In this document: piece after piece, positions 50,726 through 58,766 of the stretch | Layout of the letters: each line of letters begins with the position of its first letter | Numbering within the stretch: the first letter of the stretch is position 1 | Assembly (NCBI GenBank): GCA_019637265.1 | Contig: JAHBVY010000014.1 | Span: forward strand, 1 to 64,000 | Source: Polyangiaceae bacterium | Lineage (GTDB): Bacteria > Myxococcota_A > Polyangia > Polyangiales > Polyangiaceae | Reading direction: 5' to 3' | Length of the DNA: 64,000 nucleotides | Program-made: the position numbers and the translations under genes | Notes under the pieces: generated by a model | Seen by the model: only the letters and a program-made list of their open reading frames with translations | What the model was told of the DNA's origin: nothing | The model's database searches: none

Positions 50726-52954
50726 ATGATCTCGCTCCCATCGCAAGGCGTTCAGCGACGATCCCGGATCCGCCATCTGGGTCTGGGGTTGGGGGTTTGG
50801 CTGTGCACTGTCCTCCTGCCAGGCGCCGTGCTGGCGCAGGAGAAGGAGCCGCCGCGCACCGGGCCGGGTGCCGGCGCGGGGCAGCGTAAGGTGGAAGAGG
50901 GCGCCGACGCGAAGCCGGATGACAAGGACGCCGGCGCGAAGGACGCGGACGCCAAAGACGCCGACACCCAAGACGCTGGCGCGAAGGACGAGCCGAAGCC
51001 CGACGCCAAGCCGGACGCCAAGCCCGAGCCCAGCAAGCCGCCGCCCGTCGATCACAAGCAGGGTCCGGCGCCGCGGCGTCCGAGCCCCACGCTGCCGAAG
51101 GGTGCCAAGGGCAGCGCCGCGGACCCCGCGACGCGGCGCGCGCTGGCGGAGGGCCCCGTGCGCGGCCAGCCCGATCTGGATGACGAGGAGATCCAGGCGC
51201 TGGTGGCGGCCGATCAGGTGCTGTTCAAGCGGCCGCTCGCCGGCGCCACCCCGGGCTGGTCCTGGGGCCTGCCGCAGAAGTCAGGGCCACGAGCTGCTGG
51301 CGCGGGGGTGCCGCCGCAGGGCGCGCTCACGCCAGGGCAGGCGCCGGAGGCGGCGCGCGCCGGGTGGCTCGCTCAGCTGACGATGCCCAACTTCGAGGTG
51401 CGGCTCGATCCACGGGTGGTCACCTACCTGGAGTTCTACAAGAGCAACCCGCGGGGCCAGGCGATCGCCAAGGTGTGGGCGAAGAAGTCGGGGCGCTACG
51501 CGCCAGCGCTGATGGCGGAGCTGGCCAAGTCAGGGCTCCCGACGGATCTCGTGTGGCTCTCGCTGATCGAGAGCGGCCACAACCCGACCATCTACTCGAG
51601 CGCCGGGGCCGCGGGGCTGTGGCAGTTCATCCCTGACTCGGGCCGCATGTACGGCCTCACCGTGGACCGCTGGGTGGACGAGCGGCTGGACCCAGAGCGC
51701 AGCACGCAGGCGGCGATCCGTTACCTGTCCGATTTGCACACGCGCTTCGGCAACTGGGAGCTCGCGATGGCCGCCTACAACATGGGCCACGGCGGGCTGT
51801 CGCGCGCGATCCGCAAGTACAACACCAACGACTTCTGGGAGCTCTCCCGCTACGAAGCGGGCATCCCTTGGGAGACCGCGCTCTACGTCCCCAAGATCGC
51901 CGCCATCGCGATCGTGATGAACAACAAGCGGGTGTTCGGGCTGGACCACATCGAGCCCGATCCGCGTGAGAAGTTCGACGTGGTGGAGGTGCCCCAGGGC
52001 GTGACCCTGACCGACGTGGCCGCCGCGGCGAAGCGCCCCAAGGCGGAGGTGGAGGCGCTGAACCCGCACTACCTCGCGAGCCGCGTGCCGCCGGCCGCGG
52101 CGGCCGGTGAGAAGGCGAAGCCCGCCACCTGGCGCGTGAAGTTGCCGCGCGGCAGCGGCAAGCAGGCGCGCGCCGGGCTCGCCCACGTGGCGCGCATCGA
52201 CGCGAAATATGAGCCCTACGCGGTGCGCTTCGGTGACACCCTGGAGCAAATCGCCGCTGACGTGGGGCTCACGGAGCAGGCCTTGCGGGCGCTGAACGGC
52301 GCGAAGAAGGGGGAGCGGCTCCAGGCGGGTGAGGTGCTGCTCGTCCCCAAGGCGAAGCCGGCGAAGCGCACGGTGACCGAGCAGCTGGTGGCGGTGGTGC
52401 CACCTCGTCAGTTCAGCTACCCAGGGCGGCGGCGCGTGTTCTACACCGCGCTCACGGGGGACAGCCTGGAGGCGGTGGCCGCGGCCTTCGAGGTGTCGCG
52501 CGCAGAGCTCATCACCTGGAACGGGCTGGACACCAGCGCGCGGCTGCTCCCGGGGATGGTGCTCCAGCTGTTCGTGAAGCCGAGCTTCGACCTGGGTCAG
52601 GTGCGGGTCGCGGAGCAGCCGCTGGTGCTGACCGCCGGCAGCGAGGAGTTCTTCGCGCACTTCGAGGGCAAGGAGGGGCGCCAGCGGCTGCGGGTGACGG
52701 TGCAGCCGGGTGACACCCTCACCAAGATCGGCCAGCGCTACGGGATGAGCGTGGGGATGATGGAGCGCATCAACCGCATCGCGCGCACCAAGGTGCTGAA
52801 GCCGGGGGAGACCCTGATCGTGTACGCCAAGGCAGGCGCCGGCGCGAAGAGCGCGGAGGACAGCCAGGTGAAGCGCGAGGAGCTGCCCCCGGTGGACGAG
52901 GCCGCGGCGCCCGATCGCAGCGAGCCGCCGCCGCTCCGCGCCGGCACGCCGTGA
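50726..52954 (+). CDS. MltD-like membrane-bound lytic transglycosylase with LysM repeats
   Basis: A 742-residue secreted peptidoglycan-cleaving protein. A signal peptide ending in LLPGAVLAQ is followed by a highly acidic Asp/Lys/Pro-rich linker (about residues 40-125). The goose-type SLT domain (about 255-375) has the catalytic E282 in LSLIESGHNP, then AAGLWQFIP and AAYNMGHGG. Three LysM peptidoglycan-binding motifs lie at about 497-540, 570-612 and 655-700 (YAVRFGDTL, YTALTGDSL, VTVQPGDTL). The ATG at 50726 gives the signal peptide and has GGGAG upstream. Confidence 0.95.
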   Translation: MISLPSQGVQRRSRIRHLGLGLGVWLCTVLLPGAVLAQEKEPPRTGPGAGAGQRKVEEGADAKPDDKDAGAKDADAKDADTQDAGAKDEPKPDAKPDAKPEPSKPPPVDHKQGPAPRRPSPTLPKGAKGSAADPATRRALAEGPVRGQPDLDDEEIQALVAADQVLFKRPLAGATPGWSWGLPQKSGPRAAGAGVPPQGALTPGQAPEAARAGWLAQLTMPNFEVRLDPRVVTYLEFYKSNPRGQAIAKVWAKKSGRYAPALMAELAKSGLPTDLVWLSLIESGHNPTIYSSAGAAGLWQFIPDSGRMYGLTVDRWVDERLDPERSTQAAIRYLSDLHTRFGNWELAMAAYNMGHGGLSRAIRKYNTNDFWELSRYEAGIPWETALYVPKIAAIAIVMNNKRVFGLDHIEPDPREKFDVVEVPQGVTLTDVAAAAKRPKAEVEALNPHYLASRVPPAAAAGEKAKPATWRVKLPRGSGKQARAGLAHVARIDAKYEPYAVRFGDTLEQIAADVGLTEQALRALNGAKKGERLQAGEVLLVPKAKPAKRTVTEQLVAVVPPRQFSYPGRRRVFYTALTGDSLEAVAAAFEVSRAELITWNGLDTSARLLPGMVLQLFVKPSFDLGQVRVAEQPLVLTAGSEEFFAHFEGKEGRQRLRVTVQPGDTLTKIGQRYGMSVGMMERINRIARTKVLKPGETLIVYAKAGAGAKSAEDSQVKREELPPVDEAAAPDRSEPPPLRAGTP

Positions 52955-53054
52955 GCCGCTGAGCCCCGAGTGGTGAGTGAGGCTGACTTCGCGGCTCCTC
53001 GCTCTTCGATGTCAGCTCTACTGACGAGCCTTGAGGAGGGCGCGCCGCGCCCAC

Positions 53055-53191
53055 CCGTAGGGGCAGCCCCCCGTGGCTGCCCTCGCCCATCGTCATTCAC
53101 CCGTAGGGGCAGCCCCCCGTGGCTGCCCTCACCCCCCGTCATTCACCCGTAGGGGCAGCCCCCGTGGCTGCCCTCGCCCATCGTCATTCAG
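53055..53191. repeat. Three tandem copies of a 46-bp unit
   Basis: Units at 53055-53100, 53101-53146 and 53147-53191 each start CCGTAGGGGCAGCCCC(C)CG and end GTCATTCA(C). They are near identical, lie between two convergent genes and each contains an inverted-repeat-rich GGGCAGCC...GGCTGCCC core that could form a hairpin. Confidence 0.9.
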
Positions 53192-53202
53192 CCGTACGAG
53201 TG

Positions 53203-54459
53203 TCAGTCGCAGATGAACTGGGTCGTCTGGCTCGCCATGTCGAACCACGCGGCGACGCAGGTGTTCGCGTCAGGGGCGCCAGGCGCGGCGAAGTAGGGGT
53301 GCGAGCGGGGGTTGGGCCAGTTGTGCCACTCGAGATCGATGCCCATCTGGTAGAGCTTGCCGTCCTCCGAGCTCGTCATCAGCCCCAGCGTCTCCTCGGG
53401 GCCGTCCGGGCTCATGCGTTCGAACGACCACCGATCGCGGACGTCGGGTCGCGGTGGGCCGTTCACCTTGAAGGTCAGCGGCCCGGTGTAGGGACCCTCC
53501 GGGCTGGTGTTTCCGAAGTAGATGTAGCGGGCGTAGTTCGGAGCTGCCCCGAAGGTGACGTCCGTCCGCATCGGTCCGCCGCCTGCGCTGTGCCAAACCC
53601 AGGGCAGCTGCCACACGGCGTCGAGCGGCGCGGGCAGGCCAGGGAAGCGTGAGGTGGCGGGCACCGGCGGCTGCCAGCTGCCGTGCTCGCGCAGGTGGAG
53701 CTGACCCGAGGTGGTGAACACCATCAGCTGATTGAAGTCGTAAGCGTGAAAGACCGTCGCGATGGGGGTGCAAGGAGATGGCGCGTTGGGGCCCGTCCAG
53801 GCGTGGCTGAGCGCTTGGGAGGTCCACAGCACGGAGATGGTGTCGAGCCGGTAGAGCCGGACGCTCGTGACGTCATCGATCACGCCGTTGCAGTCGTCGT
53901 CCACCCCGTTGCAGGTCTCGAGCTGCGGAGCCTGCTCGCCGATGCAGGCGGACCAGTCGCCGGTCGCTTGGCACTCCTGGATCCCCGCCTTGCAGGGGCC
54001 GACGCCCTGCGTCCCCGAGGAGCCGGAGTAGCAAGGCTGGGTGTTGCCCTCGGTGCAGCTGCAGCCCTCATCCACCTCGCCGTCGCAGTCGTCATCCAGC
54101 CCGTTGCAGATTTCTTCCGCCGGGTGCACCTCGCCTTCGCAGGCGCCGAACACACCGGCTCGACAGGTGGCCGTCCCTTGGCGACAGGAGCCATGGTCCG
54201 CCGTCCCGGCGGGGCCGGAGTAGCACTCCATCACCTCGCCAGTGGTGCAGGCGGGCGCCCAGCCGCCCGAGCCGCCGCCCGCCGTACCGCCGCTGCCCGC
54301 AGCGCCACCGGAGCCCGCGGTCCCGCCCGCGCCGCCCGACAAGCCCGGCTTGTTACCCGACTCCGTCTCGCCGCCGCCACACGCCGGGATGACGCCGAGG
54401 GTGAGCGCCACCGTGCTCGCTGCTAGCCACCAGGACCGCCTCGATTGAAGGTGCATCAC
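53203..54459 (-). CDS. MopE-like metal-binding-motif lipoprotein, paralogue 1
   Basis: A 418-residue secreted lipoprotein: signal and lipobox (VIPACGGG), Gly/Ala/Thr-rich linker, then two Cys-rich repeats with CNGLDDDCDGEVDEGC and CNGVDDDCNGVIDD, the MopE-type motif tied to metal or copper binding. The C-terminal 220 residues form an uncharacterised domain with NQLMVFTTSGQLHLRE and a terminal QFICD. It is the last of three tandem copies; a 3' stump of a fourth lies immediately upstream. Confidence 0.88.
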   Translation of the reverse strand: MMHLQSRRSWWLAASTVALTLGVIPACGGGETESGNKPGLSGGAGGTAGSGGAAGSGGTAGGGSGGWAPACTTGEVMECYSGPAGTADHGSCRQGTATCRAGVFGACEGEVHPAEEICNGLDDDCDGEVDEGCSCTEGNTQPCYSGSSGTQGVGPCKAGIQECQATGDWSACIGEQAPQLETCNGVDDDCNGVIDDVTSVRLYRLDTISVLWTSQALSHAWTGPNAPSPCTPIATVFHAYDFNQLMVFTTSGQLHLREHGSWQPPVPATSRFPGLPAPLDAVWQLPWVWHSAGGGPMRTDVTFGAAPNYARYIYFGNTSPEGPYTGPLTFKVNGPPRPDVRDRWSFERMSPDGPEETLGLMTSSEDGKLYQMGIDLEWHNWPNPRSHPYFAAPGAPDANTCVAAWFDMASQTTQFICD

Positions 54460-54512
54460 CCCTCATCTTGAGGAGCCTGCCCCCGCGAGTCAAACCGAAC
54501 GGCGCCTCGACC

Positions 54513-54587
54513 ACAGATGAAGTAGGCGGCTTGCACCGGCATGTCGAGCCACGCCGCGACGCAGCTGTTCGGGTCAGGGGCGCCTCG
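54513..54587 (-). pseudogene. 3' stump of a fourth MopE-like paralogue
   Basis: The minus strand reads GAPDPNSCVAAWLDMPVQA and AYFICG, matching the last 25 residues of the three neighbouring genes. No upstream part of such a gene is present and the frame runs on past the usual end, so it is a truncated relic. It lies between paralogues 1 and 2. Confidence 0.8.
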
Positions 54588-54811
54588 ATGACTCGCGACC
54601 TGGATGGCTCGCGGCTCGATGGCGCTGCGTCATACACAGCACCGCAGGGTCATGGTGCTGCAGGGTCATGACGGTGGGCGCGTGGCGATCGCGGGGTATG
54701 ACGGGGCGCAGCCCTGACTTGGCCGCGCGGCGTGCGACAGGCAAACCCCCTGACCCAACCAAGTCATCGCCCGCAGCGGCGGACCGGAGGGCTGCTCGAT
54801 CTCGACGTGCG
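54588..54811. other. Intergenic region between the paralogue stump and paralogue 2
   Basis: No gene was recognised. Minor repetition such as GATGGCTCGCGGCTCGATGG occurs at about 54603-54622. The stretch separates copies and probably holds recombination debris. Confidence 0.4.
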
Positions 54812-56095
54812 TCAGCGGCAGATGAAGTACGCCACTTGGGCTGGCATGTCGAACCAGGCGTCGCTGCAGCGGTTCGCGTCGGGGGCGCCGGGCGCGGCGA
54901 AGTAGGGGTGAGTGGCGGGGTTGTCCCACTTGGTCCACTGGGTAGACTTGTTCATGTGGTAGAGCTTACCGTCAAGGGAGCTGACGAGTATGCCGAAGGT
55001 CGTGTCGTTCAGATCCGGGTCGAGGCGCTCGAAGGACCAGTTGTCGCGGATGTTGGGGCGCGGGGGGCCGTTGGCGGAGGGGTTCAGCGACAGTAGGAGC
55101 GTCTGCGCCATGGGCTGACCTCGATACTCGTAGTAGGGCGCGTGCGGCGACGAGGAGAAGGTGATGTGTGTTTCCACGTGGGGAGTCCCCGTCCACGCCC
55201 AGGGCAGCTGGAACACCGTGTCCAAGACCACGGGCAGGCCCTGGAACCGTGAGCTGGCCGGCACCGGCGCCTGCCAGGTGCTGCCCACCCGCATGTGCAG
55301 CTGACCTGACGAGGTGAACACCATCAGCTGGTTGAAGTCGTGGGCGAAGAGCACCGCGGAGATCTCGGTGCACGGCGTTGGCGCGTTGGGCCCGGTCCAC
55401 GCCTCACGCAGGGGCTGCGAGCTCCAGGTGTTCGCTGGGAAGGCGAGGCGGTAGAGGCGGACGCTGGTGACGTCGTCGATGACGCCGTTGCAGTCGTCGT
55501 CGACGCCGTTGCAGGTCTCGACGCTCGGCGCCACCTCGCCATCGCAGATCGGCGACCAGATCCCCGCGGCTTCGCAGGTCTGCATGCCGCTCCTGCACGC
55601 CGCGACGCCCTGCGTCCCCGGAGGACCCGAGTAGCACTCCTGGGTGTTGCCCTCGGTGCAGCTACAGCCCTCATCCACCTCCCCATCGCAGTCGTCGTCG
55701 AGGCCATTGCAGATCTCGGTGGCCGGGAGCACCTCCCCGTCGCAGGTTTCGCTGTACTTGCCGGCCACACACTGCTGGAGCCCTGACCGGCAGGAGCCGA
55801 TGTGCTGCGTCCCGTCCAGGCCCGTGTAGCAGTCAGTCACGTCGCCCGAGTTGCACTCGGTGGGCGCCCAGCCGCCGCTGCCCCCGGCGCCGCTGCCTCC
55901 CGCGCCGGTCCCCGCGGTGCCCCCACTCCCGGCGACCCCACCGCTGCCCGCGGTGCCGCCGTTGCCCGCCGCGCTACTCCCGCCGCTCCCGCCGTTGCCC
56001 GACGCGGCGCCGCCGTCCCCGCCGCACCCAGCGAACGCGCCGAGCGAGAGCCCCGCCACGCACAGACCAACCCACCACCGCGCCGTCCCAAGCAT
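54812..56095 (-). CDS. MopE-like metal-binding-motif lipoprotein, paralogue 2
   Basis: A 427-residue lipoprotein with lipobox FAGCGG, a long Gly/Ser/Ala-rich linker and the same two repeats (CNGLDDDCDGEVDEGC, CNGVDDDCNGVIDD). The C-terminal domain aligns with paralogue 1 along its length: NQLMVFTSSGQLHMR, PVPASSRFQGLP, FAAPGAPDANRCSDAWFDMP and a terminal YFICR. The ATG at 56095 is chosen from the signal peptide, though the frame is open to 56152. Confidence 0.88.
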   Translation of the reverse strand: MLGTARWWVGLCVAGLSLGAFAGCGGDGGAASGNGGSGGSSAAGNGGTAGSGGVAGSGGTAGTGAGGSGAGGSGGWAPTECNSGDVTDCYTGLDGTQHIGSCRSGLQQCVAGKYSETCDGEVLPATEICNGLDDDCDGEVDEGCSCTEGNTQECYSGPPGTQGVAACRSGMQTCEAAGIWSPICDGEVAPSVETCNGVDDDCNGVIDDVTSVRLYRLAFPANTWSSQPLREAWTGPNAPTPCTEISAVLFAHDFNQLMVFTSSGQLHMRVGSTWQAPVPASSRFQGLPVVLDTVFQLPWAWTGTPHVETHITFSSSPHAPYYEYRGQPMAQTLLLSLNPSANGPPRPNIRDNWSFERLDPDLNDTTFGILVSSLDGKLYHMNKSTQWTKWDNPATHPYFAAPGAPDANRCSDAWFDMPAQVAYFICR

Positions 56096-56200
56096 GCTGT
56101 GATCTTGAGGGAGCCTCTGGGATGAGTCAATCGGCGCGCGCCGCTGTCTCACTCGAGAGCAGGTGCGCCGGCTCGTCGCGTGGGATCACGCATCGCTCAG

Positions 56201-57433
56201 CTACGGGCAGATGAAGTACGCGCGCTGAGTTGGCATGTCGAACCACGCGGCGGTGCAGCGGGTGGCGTCGGGCGCGCCGCGTTGGCTGAAGTAAGGGTGA
56301 CTGCTTGGATGAGGCCAGCTCGTCACCTGGACTGACATATCCATGTGATGGAGCTCGTCGTTCACGAAGTGCACCAGGACCCCCGTGGTGCTGGGCGTGA
56401 TGGGTGGATCGATGCGCTCGAACGCCCAGCGGTTACGGACGTGCGCCGGGCCCTGGTTGATCAGCTCGGCGAGCGGCGTGTTGCCGTTGCCGTGATACGT
56501 GTAGCGGTACGCGATGGGCGAAGATGAGAAGGTGACCTGTGTTTCCGGGGTGGGCGTGCCCAGCCAGGTCCAAGGCAGCTGGTACACGGCGTCGAGCGTC
56601 GCTGGCAGCTCTTGGAAGCGCGAGGTGGCGGGCACGGGCGCTCGCCACACGCTGTCCTCACGTAAGTAGAGCTGACCGGTGGTGGTGAACACCATCAGCT
56701 GATTGAAGTCGTAGGCGTTGAACACCGTGGCGATCTCGGCGCACGGCGGCGGCGCGTTGGGGCCCGTCCACGCGTTGCTCAGGAGCTGTGAGTCCCAAGT
56801 GAGGCCGGGGAACTGGAGGCGATAGAGGTGCACGCTGCTGACGTCGTCGATGACGCCGTTGCAGTCGTCGTCGATGCCGTTGCACACCTCGACGCTCGGC
56901 GTCACCTCGCCGGCGCAGGAGGGCGACCACGTGCCGCTCGCTTGGCAAGTCTGGATGCCGCTCTTGCACGCCGCGACGCCCTGGGTGCCCGCGGGGCCGG
57001 AGTAGCAAGCCTGGGTGTTGCCCTCGGTGCAGCTGCAGCCTTCATCCACCTCGCCGTCACAGTCGTCGTCGAGGCCATTGCAGATCTCCTCGACTGGCAG
57101 CACCTCACCCTCGCAGGTGTCGCTGTACTTGCCGAGCTGGCAGGTGCGCACCCCGGGGCGACACGAGCCGACGATGTCCGTCCCCGGCGGGCCGCTGTAG
57201 CAGTCCGTCACGTCCCCCGCGCTGCACTCGGTGGGCGCCCAACCGCCGGTACCACCACCGCTGGTGCCGCTGGTGCCGCTCGTGCCACCGCTACCGCTGG
57301 TGCCGCCGTTGCCGCTGGTGCCGCCGCTCTGCCCTGACTGGGTGGCTCCGTCGTCCCCACCGCAGGCGGGGATCAGGCCCAAGCCGATCGCTGCCACACA
57401 CACACCGACCCACCGGCGCCGTACCCAAAGCAT
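56201..57433 (-). CDS. MopE-like metal-binding-motif lipoprotein, paralogue 3
   Basis: A 410-residue lipoprotein with lipobox LIPACGG, a Gly/Ser/Thr-rich linker, the CNGLDDDCDGEVDEGC and CNGIDDDCNGVIDD repeats, and the shared C-terminal domain (NQLMVFTTTGQLYLR, PVPATSRFQELP, terminal YFICP). It is the first of the tandem set. The ATG at 57433 suits the signal peptide, while the frame is open to 57478. Confidence 0.88.
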   Translation of the reverse strand: MLWVRRRWVGVCVAAIGLGLIPACGGDDGATQSGQSGGTSGNGGTSGSGGTSGTSGTSGGGTGGWAPTECSAGDVTDCYSGPPGTDIVGSCRPGVRTCQLGKYSDTCEGEVLPVEEICNGLDDDCDGEVDEGCSCTEGNTQACYSGPAGTQGVAACKSGIQTCQASGTWSPSCAGEVTPSVEVCNGIDDDCNGVIDDVSSVHLYRLQFPGLTWDSQLLSNAWTGPNAPPPCAEIATVFNAYDFNQLMVFTTTGQLYLREDSVWRAPVPATSRFQELPATLDAVYQLPWTWLGTPTPETQVTFSSSPIAYRYTYHGNGNTPLAELINQGPAHVRNRWAFERIDPPITPSTTGVLVHFVNDELHHMDMSVQVTSWPHPSSHPYFSQRGAPDATRCTAAWFDMPTQRAYFICP

Positions 57434-57669
57434 CCCCCGATTTTGAGCGCAGCCTCGAGGCACGTCAATCGCGGTCAAGCTCGCGTCGGTCAGCGGGCCC
57501 GTGTTAGGGTGCGGGCCCTTTTGCGGTCATCGCGGGCCCTGTTCTCCTTAGTGAGCCTCCCTGGCGAGCCAATCTGGTGAGCCTCCCTGGCGAGCCCCCC
57601 GCGTCGACCGTTGCCCTGAAAACCGTGCAGTGAATGAGGGCCCCTCAGTGCGGGGCGAGGTGGAGATCC
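57434..57669. other. Divergent intergenic region between paralogue 3 and the symporter
   Basis: It contains two copies of GTGAGCCTCCCTGGCGAGCC (57551-57600 region) and a GGGCCCGTGTTAGGGT-GCGGGCCC inverted repeat near 57498-57520 with a TTAGGGT box that could be a GC-rich -10. A regulator is not identified. Confidence 0.4.
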
Positions 57670-58548
57670 ATGGAGTCGAGCATCGTCACGAGTGTGTTCC
57701 TTCCGTTGGCCCTGGGCATCATCATGCTCGGGCTCGGGCTCAGCCTCACGCTGGCGGACTTCAAGCGGGTGGTGGTGATGCCCAAGGCCATCATCGTGGG
57801 CTTGGTGTGTCAGATGCTGATCTTGCCCTTCGTGTGTTACGGCATCGCGAAGGCCGTGGGGCTGCCCCCGGTGCTCGCCGTGGGCCTGATGCTGCTCGCC
57901 GCTTCACCCGGCGGCGCCACCGCCAACCTCTTCAGTCACCTCGCCAAGGGCGACGTGGCGCTCAACATCACGCTCACCGCGGTGAACAGCGTGCTGTCGG
58001 TGATCAGCCTACCGATCATCGTGAACCTCTCGATGAAGCTCTTCATGCAAGAGAGCGCCACCATCCCCTTGCAGGTGAAGGAGGTGCTGCAGGTGTTCGC
58101 GGTGGTGCTGGTGCCCACGGGCATCGGCATGCTGGTGCGCGCGAAGAAGCTGAACCTGGCGCTCCGCATGGAGAAGCCGGTGCGCATCGCCTCCGCGGTG
58201 TTCTTGGTGCTGATCATCGCGGCGGCGGTGGCGGGGCAGCGCCAGAACCTGGTGGACTTCTTCAAGCAGGTGGGCATCGCCGCGCTGCTCTTCAACCTCG
58301 CGAGCATGGGCCTCGGTTACCTCATCCCGCGGCTCGTGCGGCTGTCCAAGCGGCAGTCGGTGGCGATTGGGATGGAGGTGGGGATCCACAACGGCACCCT
58401 CGCGATCGTGATCGCCACGACCTTGCTGAACAACGCCGCGATGTCGATCCCAGCGGCCATCTACAGCCTGATCATGTTCTTCACGGCCGCGGGCTTCGCC
58501 TTCATCGTGAACCGCAGCAAGATCGACGAGGAGCCCGCCGCAGGCTAG
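57670..58548 (+). CDS. Bile acid:sodium symporter (BASS) family transporter
   Basis: A 292-residue membrane protein with nine to ten hydrophobic segments. The LMLLAASPGGATANLFSHLAKGD block and the IGMEVGIHNGTLAIVIATTLL block are the two core substrate- and sodium-binding regions of the family. It likely moves an organic anion with sodium. The ATG at 57670 is chosen because the family N-terminus starts right after it; a longer frame begins at 57634. Confidence 0.95.
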   Translation: MESSIVTSVFLPLALGIIMLGLGLSLTLADFKRVVVMPKAIIVGLVCQMLILPFVCYGIAKAVGLPPVLAVGLMLLAASPGGATANLFSHLAKGDVALNITLTAVNSVLSVISLPIIVNLSMKLFMQESATIPLQVKEVLQVFAVVLVPTGIGMLVRAKKLNLALRMEKPVRIASAVFLVLIIAAAVAGQRQNLVDFFKQVGIAALLFNLASMGLGYLIPRLVRLSKRQSVAIGMEVGIHNGTLAIVIATTLLNNAAMSIPAAIYSLIMFFTAAGFAFIVNRSKIDEEPAAG

Positions 58549-58550
58549 GG

Positions 58551-58580
58551 ATTTTGGGGGTTGGACGGCACCGCGCCGCG
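58551..58580 (+). repeat. Dispersed GGTTGGACGGCACCGC repeat
   Basis: GATTTTGGGGGTTGGACGGC followed by ACCGCGCCGC, starting two bases after the symporter stop codon; nearly the same as the copy at 21631. Confidence 0.75.
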
Positions 58581-58627
58581 TGCGCCTTCGAGGTCGCCCG
58601 ACCTTGGGTGACCGCGGCACTGGGTGA

Positions 58628-58652
58628 GGGCGGGTTTGAAACCCGCCCCTAC
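58628..58652. repeat. Palindromic GGGCGGGTTTGAAACCCGCCC element, copy 5
   Basis: Matches copies 1 to 3 with CTAC after it. It lies between the convergent symporter and porin genes. Confidence 0.85.
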
Positions 58653-58674
58653 AAAAGACAGTCGTTTTGACGGT

Positions 58675-58766
58675 GTAAGAGGCTGCCTGACGTTTCAATC
58701 GAGATCTTCCACTTCGCCTCGTAAGAGGCTGCCTGACGTTTCAATCGAGATCTTCCACTTCGCCTT
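58675..58766. repeat. 46-bp tandem duplication of the porin gene's 3' end
   Basis: Two units (58675-58720, 58721-58766) are identical except for the last base. The second contains the final codons of the FadL-like gene, so the first is a duplicated gene end lying outside the reading frame. Confidence 0.95.

Noticed and set aside
53055-53191. CRISPR-like array from three 46-bp repeats
   Set aside because: The units are contiguous without unique spacers, so it is a plain tandem repeat.
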